A DNA stretch of 64,000 bases from Schaalia sp. 19OD2882. GTDB lineage: Bacteria; Actinomycetota; Actinomycetes; Actinomycetales; Actinomycetaceae. Below the pieces are notes generated by a model that searched no databases, was not told where the DNA came from, and worked only from the letters and a program-made list of their open reading frames with translations. Position 1 is the stretch's first letter, and each line of letters starts with the position of its first letter. Below, in pieces: positions 33,985 through 43,592 of the stretch. The translations under genes and the position numbers were made by a program. The DNA lies in the NCBI RefSeq assembly GCF_018986735.1, contig NZ_CP065521.1, positions 806,001 to 870,000 of the forward strand, written 5' to 3'.

Positions 33985-34557
33985 ATGTTCCGACACCCGG
34001 TCGAACATCTGGTCGTAGCAATTCTCATCATCGGAGCCTTCTATGTGCTGCCGGTGCACCCCGGTGAGGACCTACCCCTGCGCAGTGGCCTGTCAGTGGT
34101 GCTCCTCGTGGGACTGGCTGCGGTGGTTGTCCGCCAACTGCGCTACCACTCCGAGAGAATCGGCAGGCTTGTCACCGTCTTCATCGCCGCCGTGGCGCTA
34201 CTGGCCCTGACCTGTTACGCCGTGTCAGTGCACCAGCCGGGGCAATTCGTCGGCCTGGAGACACGCACCGATGCCCTCTACTTCACCATCACGACCATTT
34301 CGACCGTCGGGTACGGGGACATCCACCCTGTGGGTCAGACTGCGCGGGCCTTGGTGACGACCATGATCATTTTTGATGTCGTCTTTCTGGGTGCCTTGGC
34401 TGCGGCGGTTTCAGACAACCTGCGCCGGGCCCGACAGGCCGCCTCCCGCGGGGAAGATGGATCACGGGACGGTGCCGATGAAGGGCTGAGTGGGCCGGGC
34501 AACGCTGGAAACTCGGTGGAAGGCCGCGAAAGCACAGGACGAGGCATCGGCGGGTGA
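33985..34557 (+). CDS. Two-pore-domain-like potassium channel protein
   Basis: A 190-residue membrane protein. Two transmembrane helices are followed by a pore module: helix VFIAAVALLALTCYAVSVHQ, selectivity filter TTISTVGYGD, then helix VTTMIIFDVVFLGALAAAVS. The TVGYGD filter marks potassium selectivity. The hydrophilic Gly-rich tail has no recognisable RCK domain. It follows the HdeD-like gene and its end is close to the ClC gene start. Confidence 0.9.
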   Translation: MFRHPVEHLVVAILIIGAFYVLPVHPGEDLPLRSGLSVVLLVGLAAVVVRQLRYHSERIGRLVTVFIAAVALLALTCYAVSVHQPGQFVGLETRTDALYFTITTISTVGYGDIHPVGQTARALVTTMIIFDVVFLGALAAAVSDNLRRARQAASRGEDGSRDGADEGLSGPGNAGNSVEGRESTGRGIGG

Positions 34558-34600
34558 CCTGCCGGGCGCGGGAATCAATGCGAGTGATTGGGGTCTGACA

Positions 34601-35854
34601 ATGGCTGCTGGGCTGAACGCAGGGGCGCCGATGGATGCGGAACGGGGTCCGGAGGGAGCGAAGTTGTCGGCGCGCATCCACGGCATCGCCGTTGGCTACG
34701 GATTCATTGCAGGAGCGGTTGCCGGCGTCACCTTCTTCCTCATGAAGACCCTGCAACACCTCATCTGGGATCACAACCGTGCGTGGTGGTACACCGTGGT
34801 CGTGGTCATGCTCGGTGGCGTCCTCATCGCCCTCCTGCGCAACTACTCCGTGGAAGCGGATCTGGACGATCAACTTGATCCCCAAGGGCCTGCCTCCGGG
34901 CAATGGCGCAGGATCGCAGTCCTGGCCATGTCGGCCGTCATCGCGATCGGCTTCGGAGGGGCCATCGGCCCCGAAGCAGGTCTCCTGGCGGTGGTCACCG
35001 AATTCTCCGTCATCATCAAGCACCGGATCGCCCGGACCCGCGCCGAGGCCGCGCTCATCGCCGAGGCCGGCAACGCTGCGGTGCTCTCAGGCTTCTATGG
35101 TGCGCCACCCGTGGGCGCGGTCTACCGTCAGGAAAGCCCATCCATGGGGCGCTTGTCGGTCTTTGGCGCCTCCTTGGCCGGATTCGTGGCGTTCATCCTG
35201 ACCTCGCGCGTGCTGGGGTTGGAATCCCACCCCTTGGAACTGCCCGGACCCGATGTGGCCACGCTGCCCGGTTTGCTGGCAGCCATCCCCGCCGCAGTGG
35301 GGGCGGGGCTGGCGGTGCTCTATCTGCTGGTGCGACATTGGTTGGGAAGGCTGGTGTCCAAACTTGGATCCCCGCGTGTGCAGACCCTTGTCGGCTCGGC
35401 CCTGCTTGCAGTGTTGTTGGGCGCATGGCCGGTGCTGCGCTTCTCGGGTCATGACGACTTCGGGGTGCTCCTCTCCCACGCCGAGGCCGGGGCGTGGGTC
35501 CCACTGGTGCTGCTGGGCCTGGGCAAAGTGGTGGCCACCGCGCTCAGTCTTTCTGCCGGATGGCGAGGAGGGGACTTCTTCCCCCTCATGTTCGCCGGTG
35601 CCAGCGCGGGCGCTGCCACCCTCGCGCTTCTTCCCTTGCTCGACATGCAGACGGCGATGGTGGCCGGCATGGCAGCGGCCACCACGGTGGCCCTGCGCAA
35701 GCCCATGGCCGTCTTCGTGCTTCTGTGGTTCCTGGTACCCGATGTCACGGTGCTGGGTTTGGCCGTGGCCTGCGTCGTGGCAGTCCTGGTGCTCAAGGCA
35801 CTGCCTGAGCGCCTCCTGGCGGTCGGACACGGCAGTCAGAGCGCAGATCACTAG
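34601..35854 (+). CDS. ClC family chloride channel/transporter
   Basis: A 417-residue ClC-type protein with about ten or more hydrophobic segments. The chloride-coordinating loop reads FGGAIGPEAGL (family GKxGPxxH), an EAGNAAVLSGFYGAPPVGAV helix follows, and GWRGGDFFPLMFAG matches the third anion-binding motif. It would move chloride across the membrane, as a channel or proton antiporter. The ATG at 34601 is chosen because the hydrophobic part begins about 30 residues in; an ATG at 34630 is also possible. No clear ribosome-binding site was seen for either. Confidence 0.87.
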   Translation: MAAGLNAGAPMDAERGPEGAKLSARIHGIAVGYGFIAGAVAGVTFFLMKTLQHLIWDHNRAWWYTVVVVMLGGVLIALLRNYSVEADLDDQLDPQGPASGQWRRIAVLAMSAVIAIGFGGAIGPEAGLLAVVTEFSVIIKHRIARTRAEAALIAEAGNAAVLSGFYGAPPVGAVYRQESPSMGRLSVFGASLAGFVAFILTSRVLGLESHPLELPGPDVATLPGLLAAIPAAVGAGLAVLYLLVRHWLGRLVSKLGSPRVQTLVGSALLAVLLGAWPVLRFSGHDDFGVLLSHAEAGAWVPLVLLGLGKVVATALSLSAGWRGGDFFPLMFAGASAGAATLALLPLLDMQTAMVAGMAAATTVALRKPMAVFVLLWFLVPDVTVLGLAVACVVAVLVLKALPERLLAVGHGSQSADH

Positions 35855-36130
35855 CAGTCTTTCGGCCGGGGAGTCGTGAAGGCATCGGGTAGGGGCCAGG
35901 GTCCCTCTCGGCGGCTTTGGGTGAGCCGGTAAACGGGGTGCCCTGGAACGTTCGGGCGGCCAGCGCCTGATCGCATCCGAGTGCGCGCTGCTCAACGGGA
36001 GACAAGTCGTGGCATGTGGCCCCCGTCAACCGCCCCGCGGGGTCGGCAGCCTCGACACGGGAGCCTTCCATGTGACGAGCATCAAATGGAGGAAGGGAAT
36101 CATCGGCCGAGACAGGTAGTTGAATCTTGC

Positions 36131-37195
36131 ATGAAGGCATTTGGATTCCTCAGTTTCGGACACTACGGACACGGCCGGGGCCCCGGCGACCCTGACGCGG
36201 GACAGGCACTCAAGGACGCGGTCGAGATCGCCGTGGGTGCCGACGAGATCGGCGTCAACGGCGCCTACTGGCGCGTGCACCACTTCGCCCGCCAGGCCGC
36301 CTCGCCCTTCCCGCTCCTGGCGACGGCGGCAGCCCGGACCTCGCGCATCGAGGTCGGCACCGGCGTGATCGACATGCGCTACGAGAACCCCCTGTACATG
36401 GCCGAGGAGGTCGCCGCCCTCGACCTGCTCGCCGACCAGCGCATCGCCATCGGAATCTCCCGCGGCTCCCCGGAGCAGGCCAAGCGCGGCTGGGAGGCCT
36501 TCGGGTACACCGGTTCCAAGGACCCGCGTGGAGCCGACATCGCCCGTGCCCATGCCGCCAAGTTCCTGGAGGCCGTGCGCGGCGTCCCGCAGGCCGAACT
36601 CGACCCGGGCAACGCCATGATCCCCGGCGAGCTCCCGCGCCTGCGCGTCGAGCCGCACTCGCCAGGCGTCGACCGGCGCCTGTGGTGGGGTGCGGCCACA
36701 CGTGAAACCGCCGAGTGGACGGCACGCCAAGGGCTCAACCTCATGAGCTCCACCCTGCTGACCGAAGTCACCGGCAAGAGCTTCTCCGACCTGCAGGCCG
36801 AGCAGATTCAGCGCTACCGGGCAGCCTGGAAGGAGGCCGGCCACGACTGGAGTCCACGCGTGAGCGTCTCGCGCTCCATCTTCCCCATCGTCTCCCAAGC
36901 CGACGCACAGCTCTTCGGCCTGCGCGCAGGTGACGACCAGGACCACTACGGCATCATCGACGGCCTGCACTCCACCTTCGGGCGCACCTACGCCGCCGAG
37001 CCAGACGTGCTCATCGAGGAGCTGTCCAAGGACGAGGCCATCAAAGCCGCCGACACGCTCATGCTCACCATTCCCAGCCAACTCGGGGTGGACTACAACG
37101 TCCACGTCCTGCAGGCCTTCGCCGAGCACGTCGCCCCGGCACTGGGCTGGAAGCCCAACACAGAGGGGCCCGTCACCGGCCATCCGGTGGACTGA
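36131..37195 (+). CDS. LLM-class flavin-dependent oxidoreductase
   Basis: A 354-residue protein of the bacterial luciferase-like TIM-barrel family. It opens MKAFGFLSFGHYGHG, has AARTSRIEVGTGVIDMRYEN (the flavin-binding strand typical of the family) and RIAIGISRGSPEQA. Such enzymes use FMN or F420 to oxidise varied small substrates; the substrate is unknown. About 275 bases upstream are gene-free. The gene stands alone and is followed by a long perfect inverted repeat. Confidence 0.87.
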   Translation: MKAFGFLSFGHYGHGRGPGDPDAGQALKDAVEIAVGADEIGVNGAYWRVHHFARQAASPFPLLATAAARTSRIEVGTGVIDMRYENPLYMAEEVAALDLLADQRIAIGISRGSPEQAKRGWEAFGYTGSKDPRGADIARAHAAKFLEAVRGVPQAELDPGNAMIPGELPRLRVEPHSPGVDRRLWWGAATRETAEWTARQGLNLMSSTLLTEVTGKSFSDLQAEQIQRYRAAWKEAGHDWSPRVSVSRSIFPIVSQADAQLFGLRAGDDQDHYGIIDGLHSTFGRTYAAEPDVLIEELSKDEAIKAADTLMLTIPSQLGVDYNVHVLQAFAEHVAPALGWKPNTEGPVTGHPVD

Positions 37196-37213
37196 GGTCC
37201 GCTGCCCCGTACT

Positions 37214-37271
37214 GAACCTTGCCGATGTGCAAACCCGTATTGCATGGGCTCAATGCACATCGGCAAGGTTC
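37214..37271 (+). repeat. 17-bp perfect inverted repeat downstream of the LLM gene
   Basis: 37214-37230 and 37255-37271 are perfect inverted copies (17 bp, core CCTTGCCGATGTGC) with a 24-base loop that itself contains ATTG...CAAT. It starts 19 bases after the LLM oxidoreductase stop. It is a likely transcription terminator, though much longer than most and without a T-run. A mobile-element end is an alternative. Confidence 0.65.
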
Positions 37272-37494
37272 GGCAATTTGGAAGCACTTGGAGGGTGCTG
37301 CCATCCGGGTCCCGCGCTTGGCGCCGCCCTCGTGAATTCGGATTCGAACCCGCATGCCCGCGGCCTTCTCGATCAGTGCCGCCAATCATCGACAAAACCG
37401 GGGCCGCCAACACCCGGGACGGGTCGGCACACCTCTGCCGGCGCCTGCCACCAATTTGGTTGCTCGCCGCACCCCCGCGTGAGATGGTATCGCC

Positions 37495-38586
37495 ATGGCG
37501 CAGACCGAGAGCAACGTGGCAATGGCTGACATCGCCGCAGCCGCTGGCGTCGCCGTCTCCACGGTCTCACGGGCGCTCAGCGGTGCCCCCGGAGTTTCAG
37601 CCCAAAAACGTGAAGAAATCCTTGCCATTGCCCGTCGGCTCGGCTATCTGACGGCACCTGCTACTGCCTCGACCTCGGCGGGTCTGGCCGCCGGTGGCCC
37701 GCCGCCAGCCCGCCCGGTGTCCGGCGTGCCCCTCGACTCCCGTTGGCTTGGCCCGGGGGCACGCCCCGCGCGGATCACGGCGGTGGTCCCGGAGTCCGAT
37801 CGCTGGGTTTTCGGTTCGATCCTGGCTGGCATACACGACGTTCTCGGTCCGCTGGACGTCTCCTTGCGTGTCAAGCAGGGGCTGTCTGATTCAACTCGCG
37901 CCGCCTTCCTGGCGGACCCGCACTTGGCGGATGAGATCGACCTGGTCATCCTGGTACCGGCCCCACGAGACATTCCCGTGCAGGCCCTGAAGGAGCTGCC
38001 GGTGGCGGTGGTCATTGCCGGCACCGTGGTCGAGGGCGTGGCAAGCGTCGGCATCGACGACATCGCCGTCGGCCACATGGCCACCAACTACCTGCGCAAC
38101 GTCGGCCTGACCTCGATCGCCTACGCCGGTTTCCTTGACCACGAGGGCACCTACGGCGTGGCCACGCGCCGGCGCGGCGTGGGCTACAGGCAGGCGATGG
38201 AGAAGGCCGGGCTCAGGCCACGGTTCGTGCAGGCCCCTTACAGCAGCAAGCCTGGCCGGGCGGCCACAGAACTGCTGCTTGCCAGCGAGGAGCTGCCCCA
38301 AGGTGTCATCTGCTCTTCCGACGAGATCGCCGCAGACATGATCGCCACCTTCCGGCAGGTGGGCGTGGACATTCCGGGCGACATCTCCGTGATCGGGGTG
38401 GATGGCCACCCTGTGGCTTCAATGATGGGATTGACCACGATTGCGCAGCCGGCTCGCGAACAGGGGCAGCGGGCCGCCGAACTCGCCCTGCAGATTCTGG
38501 CCGCCCCCTCCGGCCCCTCGCCGGCGCCGGTCACCCTGCCCACCCGCTTGGTGGTGCGCGGCAGCACGCGCCGCTTTTCCGTCTAG
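37495..38586 (+). CDS. LacI family regulator of the trehalose genes
   Basis: A 363-residue LacI/GalR regulator. The helix-turn-helix reads MADIAAAAGVAVSTVSRALS at residues 10-29, followed by a hinge and effector domain (VVPESDRWVFGSILAGIHDV, ICSSDEIAADMIATFRQVGV, ISVIGVDGHPVA). It lies directly upstream of treC and the PTS gene on the same strand, so it is the expected local repressor, probably sensing trehalose 6-phosphate. That assignment is by context. No operator could be singled out in the 187 bases before treC. Confidence 0.88.
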   Translation: MAQTESNVAMADIAAAAGVAVSTVSRALSGAPGVSAQKREEILAIARRLGYLTAPATASTSAGLAAGGPPPARPVSGVPLDSRWLGPGARPARITAVVPESDRWVFGSILAGIHDVLGPLDVSLRVKQGLSDSTRAAFLADPHLADEIDLVILVPAPRDIPVQALKELPVAVVIAGTVVEGVASVGIDDIAVGHMATNYLRNVGLTSIAYAGFLDHEGTYGVATRRRGVGYRQAMEKAGLRPRFVQAPYSSKPGRAATELLLASEELPQGVICSSDEIAADMIATFRQVGVDIPGDISVIGVDGHPVASMMGLTTIAQPAREQGQRAAELALQILAAPSGPSPAPVTLPTRLVVRGSTRRFSV

Positions 38587-38773
38587 TTCCGTCCAGTTCC
38601 GCCACCCCCGCTGGTTGGGAGGCGCTGCCGGACGACCTGCGGGCAACGCAACAGCTCCACGCAACTGCGCAACAAGGTCCGCAAACGCCTGCCGGGAACG
38701 CTGGGGCCAAATACTGTGCAAATCACGAACCGCTCCGTGGGGGTGGCGGTTGGCCGGCGGTGAAAGGCTGACG

Positions 38774-40504
38774 ATGAGCTTCCAAGACAAGACGATCTAC
38801 CAGATCTACCCGCGCTCTTTTCGAGACTCGACAGGCTCAGGCGTGGGGGACCTGCGCGGCATCATCGAAAAGGTGCCCTACATTGCCTCACTCGGCGTGG
38901 ACATGGTGTGGTTCAACCCGTTCTTCGTCTCGCCGCAGCGGGACAATGGCTACGACATTGCGGACTACCGGGCGATCAACCCCTCGTTGGGCACGATGGA
39001 GGACTTCGAGGAGCTGGTGGCCGCACTGGGTTCCCACGGAGTCGGTGTGATGCTGGACATGGTGTTGAACCACACCTCCACCCAGCATGAATGGTTCCAG
39101 AGGGCCCTGGCCGGGGAGAAGGAGTACCAGGACTTCTACTACCTGCGTCCGGCCGGGCCTGGCGGAGAGCTGCCCAACAACTGGGTCTCGAAGTTTGGTG
39201 GCAACGCTTGGGCGCCGTTCACCGCCCAGTACGCCGGCATGGGCATCACGCCGGAGGGGGCGGCCGAAAACGGCTTCGCGCTGAACGCCGCCGGGCCGGA
39301 CGCCGGCAACCCTGACCTTTACTACCTGCACCTTTTTGACGTGACCCAGGCCGACTTGAACTGGCACAACCCTCGCGTGCGCCAGGAGATGGCCGCCGTG
39401 GTGAAGTTCTGGCTGGACAAGGGCGTTCACGGGTTCCGCTTCGACGTGATCAACCTGATCGGCAAGCCGCAGGATCTTCCCTCCGCCCCGGCGGGTACGG
39501 ACGACCGCGCCATGTACACGGACGGCGAAGCGGTGGTGCCCTTCCTGCGCGAGCTGGCGGCGGCAAGCTTCGGGCAGGATCCGCACAGCATCACCGTGGG
39601 GGAGATGTCTTCCACCTCCATCGAGAAGTGCATCCTCTATTCCAACCCGGACAGTCGTACCCTCTCCATGGCCTTCAACTTCCACCACCTCAAGGTGGAC
39701 TACCTGGACGGCAAGAAGTGGACGCGCACCCCCTTCGATTTCGACGCGTTGAAGTCGCTGCTGTCGGAGTGGGGCGTGGGCATGCAGGCCGGCGGGGGTT
39801 GGAACGCCCTGTTCTGGAACAACCACGACCAGCCGCGCGCGAACAACCGCTTCGGTGACGTGGTCAATTTCCCGGTGGAGAGCGCCACCATGCTGGCAAC
39901 CACCATTCACCTCATGCGCGGCACCCCGTACGTGTACATGGGAGAGGAAATCGGCATGACGGACCCGGACTACACCTCGATCGAGGAATACCGGGACGTG
40001 GAAGCGATCAATGCCTTCGAGGAGCTGGTGGCCGGTGGGATGAGCCGGGAAGAGGCCTTCGCGACGGTGCACGCCAAGGCCCGCGACAACTCCCGTACCC
40101 CGATGCAGTGGGACGCCTCCGCCACAGCCGGTTTCACCAGCGGCACCCCTTGGCTGCGCCCCACCAACCAAGAGCACATCAATGTGGAGGCCGAGGAGGC
40201 CGGCGGCAGAATCCTGCCCTACTACCGGAAGCTGATCCGGCTGCGCAAGGAACTACCGCTGATCGGGTACGGCACCTTCGCCCCCTACGCCCTGGACCAC
40301 CCGCAGGTCTTCGCATACGTGCGGGAGTACGACGGCCAACGCCTACTGGTGCTGAACAACTTCTACGGCACGCCCACGCAGGTGGAAGTCCCGGTCGAGT
40401 TCGTGGGCGGTCGGGTGTTGATTTCCAACTACGACGATGCTGCCTCGCCCGCGCAGCAGGCCGTCAGCCTGCGCGCCTACCAGTCCCTTGCAATCCTGAT
40501 CTGA
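38774..40504 (+). CDS. treC: Trehalose-6-phosphate hydrolase / GH13 alpha-glucosidase
   Basis: A 576-residue GH13 enzyme. YQIYPRSFRDSTGSGVGDLR opens the barrel, MLDMVLNHTS gives region I, GFRFDVINLI holds the nucleophile Asp, TVGEMSS the acid/base Glu, and FWNNHDQPRA the third Asp. It is cytoplasmic, with no signal peptide. Pairing with a trehalose-type PTS suggests cleavage of trehalose 6-phosphate to glucose and glucose 6-phosphate. Other GH13 subfamily 29/31 activities (isomaltase, sucrose isomerase relatives) cannot be excluded. GAAAGG precedes the ATG by 8 bases. Confidence 0.85.
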   Translation: MSFQDKTIYQIYPRSFRDSTGSGVGDLRGIIEKVPYIASLGVDMVWFNPFFVSPQRDNGYDIADYRAINPSLGTMEDFEELVAALGSHGVGVMLDMVLNHTSTQHEWFQRALAGEKEYQDFYYLRPAGPGGELPNNWVSKFGGNAWAPFTAQYAGMGITPEGAAENGFALNAAGPDAGNPDLYYLHLFDVTQADLNWHNPRVRQEMAAVVKFWLDKGVHGFRFDVINLIGKPQDLPSAPAGTDDRAMYTDGEAVVPFLRELAAASFGQDPHSITVGEMSSTSIEKCILYSNPDSRTLSMAFNFHHLKVDYLDGKKWTRTPFDFDALKSLLSEWGVGMQAGGGWNALFWNNHDQPRANNRFGDVVNFPVESATMLATTIHLMRGTPYVYMGEEIGMTDPDYTSIEEYRDVEAINAFEELVAGGMSREEAFATVHAKARDNSRTPMQWDASATAGFTSGTPWLRPTNQEHINVEAEEAGGRILPYYRKLIRLRKELPLIGYGTFAPYALDHPQVFAYVREYDGQRLLVLNNFYGTPTQVEVPVEFVGGRVLISNYDDAASPAQQAVSLRAYQSLAILI

Positions 40505-40561
40505 CCAATCGTTTTTCCAATCAAACTTGTCCCTCACCAACATCAATCATGGAGGCTCCCG

Positions 40562-42586
40562 ATGAGTACTGCCGACAATGAACCGATTCTCTCGCCGCTG
40601 GCGGGTGAGATCGTCCCCATCGACCAGGTCCCAGACCCGGTGTTCTCGTCAAAGACGATGGGAGACGGTTTCGGTGTCGCCCCGACTGGTGGCGCCGTGG
40701 TTGCCCCCGTCTCCGGCACTGTCACCATGGTCGCCAGGACCAAGCACGCCTTCGGGATGAAGACCGAGTCCGGCGTGGAGATCCTGGTGCACATGGGCAT
40801 CGACACGGTGGAGTTGGACGGCGCGCCGTTCACGCTCCAAATCGCCAAGGGGGACGTGATCGCGGCAGACACCCCGGTTGCCACGATGGACCTGGCGGCC
40901 GTTGAAGCGGCCGGGAAGTCCACCATGACGGTGGTGGTCTTCACCAACCAGAAGAAACACGGAGGCAAACTGGAGCTGCAGCAGGGCAAGGCCGAGCTGG
41001 GTGCCCAGGTGGCGGCGGTCAGCCCAGCGCAGGCCGCCAAGGCCCAAGCGGCACCGGCAGCGCGCCCGGCGGCCCAGGAGGACGACCCGGCGCGGGCGGG
41101 CCTGCAGGGCTTCGACCTGTTGGCGTACGACATCATCAAGGGAGTTGGTGGTCAGGACAACATCAAGAGCGTCATCCACTGCATCACCCGGGTGCGCTTC
41201 TACCTGAAGGACGACTCGCTGGCGGACGAGGGCCACCTCAAGAGCCTGGACATCATCGACGTCGCCAAGGCCGGCGGCCAGTTCCAGGTGGTCATCGGGC
41301 AGGCAGTTGCAGACGTGTACGAGGCGATCACCAAGCAGCTGGGCGGGGCCGGCGATGACGTGGCGGAGGAGGTGGAAAAGCCCACCACCATCCTCGGCTG
41401 GGTGAAGTTCGGCTTCTCCTCCCTGATCGGCGTGATCACCGGATCCATGATCCCGGTCGTGGGCCTGTTGGCCGCCTCCGGCATCCTGAAGGGAATCCTG
41501 GCTCTGCTCACCGAATTCAACCTGGTGCAGACCGGGACGAGCACCTACACGATCATCGACGCGATGTCCTCGTCCATGTTCTACTTCCTGCCGATCATCA
41601 TCGGCTTCACGGCCGCAAAGCGGTTGGGTTCCGACCCGATCGTGGTGGCGATCATCGGTGGAGTGTTGGTCTTCCCGTCCATCGTCACGATGTCGAACCC
41701 GAAATCCGAGAATTACAACGCGTTTGCCACTTTCGGCAACACCGTCTTCAATGCTGAGTTCTTCGGCATCCCGATCTCGCTGCCGTTGGAGAACGCCTAC
41801 GCGTACTCGATCTTCCCGGTCATCGTCGCCGCATGGCTGGCGGCAAAGATCGAGCCTGTGCTGAAGAAGTACATTCCGCTCATGCTGCGCTCCATCTTCG
41901 CGCCGCTGATCGAGGTCTTCGTGGTCTCCGCCCTGGTGCTGGTGGTCTTTGGACCGATCATCATGTTCATCTCCGGCGGCCTGGCCGACGGTGTCAACTC
42001 CATCCTGTCCTTCAACTACCCGGTGGCAGGTTTGATCATCGGTGGCCTTTACCAGTGCTTGGTCATCTTTGGCCTGCACTGGGCGGTCATCCCGCTGGTG
42101 GCCTCCCAGATCTCCATCGATGGTTCCTCCCCGCTGAACGCCATCCTCTCGGCCACGATGATCGCGCAGGGCGGAGGCGCCATGGCCATCTGGCTCAAGA
42201 CCAAGAACTCCAAGATCAAGGCCCTGGCCGGGCCGGCCACAATTTCCGCCTTCTGTGGTATCACCGAGCCGGCCATGTACGGCCTGAACCTCAAGTACGG
42301 CCGCGTGTTCATGACCGCGTCCTTGGGCGGCGCAGTGGGTGGTCTGCTCACGGGGCTCTTCGACGTCAACATGTGGGGCTTCCCCGGCGCCTTCGTGGGC
42401 TTCCCGTCCTTCATCAACCCCAACGGAATCGACGGTAGCTTCACGGGCTACTGGATCGCATCCTTTGCGACGCTGCTGGTCTCCTTCACCGCCACCTACT
42501 TGTTCGGCTTCAAGGAGACGGACTTCGAGACCGCCAGGGAGGTCAAGAAGGTCCGACTGGGCAGGCGGGAGCCGGCCGGAGCGTGA
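40562..42586 (+). CDS. PTS trehalose/beta-glucoside transporter, domain order IIA-IIB-IIC
   Basis: A 674-residue phosphotransferase permease. The glucose-type IIA comes first (SPLAGEIVPIDQVPDPVFSS, with active His in VEILVHMGIDTVEL). An Ala-rich linker follows, then IIB with the phosphorylated Cys in VIHCITRVRFYLKD, and then IIC (FGFSSLIGVITGSMIPVVGL through ITEPAMYGLNLKYG). It imports and phosphorylates a disaccharide; the IIB/IIC type and the neighbouring hydrolase point to trehalose. IIA at the N-terminus is unlike BglP, where it is C-terminal. GGAGG precedes the ATG by 7 bases. Confidence 0.9.
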   Translation: MSTADNEPILSPLAGEIVPIDQVPDPVFSSKTMGDGFGVAPTGGAVVAPVSGTVTMVARTKHAFGMKTESGVEILVHMGIDTVELDGAPFTLQIAKGDVIAADTPVATMDLAAVEAAGKSTMTVVVFTNQKKHGGKLELQQGKAELGAQVAAVSPAQAAKAQAAPAARPAAQEDDPARAGLQGFDLLAYDIIKGVGGQDNIKSVIHCITRVRFYLKDDSLADEGHLKSLDIIDVAKAGGQFQVVIGQAVADVYEAITKQLGGAGDDVAEEVEKPTTILGWVKFGFSSLIGVITGSMIPVVGLLAASGILKGILALLTEFNLVQTGTSTYTIIDAMSSSMFYFLPIIIGFTAAKRLGSDPIVVAIIGGVLVFPSIVTMSNPKSENYNAFATFGNTVFNAEFFGIPISLPLENAYAYSIFPVIVAAWLAAKIEPVLKKYIPLMLRSIFAPLIEVFVVSALVLVVFGPIIMFISGGLADGVNSILSFNYPVAGLIIGGLYQCLVIFGLHWAVIPLVASQISIDGSSPLNAILSATMIAQGGGAMAIWLKTKNSKIKALAGPATISAFCGITEPAMYGLNLKYGRVFMTASLGGAVGGLLTGLFDVNMWGFPGAFVGFPSFINPNGIDGSFTGYWIASFATLLVSFTATYLFGFKETDFETAREVKKVRLGRREPAGA

Positions 42587-42650
42587 TGATTCGGCGGGAG
42601 GAAAGCCAAGAAGCGGTCCAGGCCGCCAGGGCCGCTCCCGCAGCGATCGT

Positions 42651-42679
42651 GGCAGGGCCCGGGGAACCGGGGCCCTGCC
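42651..42679 (+). terminator. Terminator after the PTS gene
   Basis: A 10-bp perfect stem GGCAGGGCCC/GGGCCCTGCC (42651-42660 with 42670-42679) lies 65 bases after the stop. The rest of the 303-base gap up to 42890 shows no gene. Confidence 0.65.
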
Positions 42680-42890
42680 CACATTTGGGCGGGCGAGGGC
42701 AGCCGTGCCCGAAGCTGCGCCCAGAAGCGTGACTTGTGCTCTCTCAAAGACCGGCCGGCGTGCAGACCCTGCGAGCGCCCATGGCCCACGTCGGCCAGAT
42801 CGGGGACTGGGGGCAAAGCGGATGCCTGCCCCAGCCGCGGCGGGTCTGCCACCGACTGCAGGAGAAAGGGCGCGCCAAGTGGGCAGCGCG

Positions 42891-43500
42891 CTACAGGCTG
42901 GGGCGAATGGTCGTTCTGCTGTCCTGCATCATCCGCATCCAGGCATTGCTGTAGAAGTGGGAGAACAGGACTGCGCCCTCGGTCCACGGGCTCGTTGTAG
43001 AGGCCACCGGCAGGGGAGCGACCTGGGCGGCGATGGTCAAGAAGACGGAGTACGCCACCAGCGCCATGCCCAAGGAGACGAAGAACCCCTCTTGGGCGGT
43101 GAAAAGCACGGGCACCGCCTGTGTGGGATCGGCGGGGTTGAAGGCCACCGTGAGGCGGGTGGCGGGCTCCACGCACGGGGCGAACAAGTGGGCGCCGCCC
43201 TCCAGGGCTTGCTCGGCTGGTCGGTAGAAGAAGTACGTCTGGCAGGAACGCGCGATCCCGGCGAAGAAGATTTCGGGCCCGCGCTGAATCGACAGGGAGA
43301 CCATACCGGTGGTCCGGCCGTTCCAGATGAAGGATTGGAACAGACGGTAACCGCCCATGTACAGGAAGAACTTCGTGGAAGCCGCCAAGCCCACCAAGTG
43401 CGCAGCCAGGGCGCTCAGCCGCCCCCCCGGTGGACCGCTCCGCGTGGGCACCGGCGTCGGTGGGTGGCGTTTGCTGGTCCTCGGCGGGCATCGGCTGCAT
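42891..43500 (-). pseudogene. Unknown membrane protein, frameshifted at a G7 tract
   Basis: The N-terminal frame reads MQPMPAEDQQTPPTDAGAHA and is cut by a run of seven Gs (C7 on the plus strand at 43422-43428). The next frame continues GGRLSALAAHLVGLAASTKF to 42891. With six Gs the product is 202 residues, with a hydrophobic segment near the start and another at FFVSLGMALVAYSVFLTIAA. No family was recognised. GGGGGAAACC before the ATG at 43500 is a plausible ribosome-binding site, which supports this being a real gene start. It is divergent from the gene at 43593. Confidence 0.65.
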
Positions 43501-43592
43501 GGTTTCCCCCTGTGAATGGATTGTGTAAAGCATAAGGACCGCAGCCGTGTGCGTGTCACACTTACGAGGGACGGATGGGGAGCGAGGGACCA

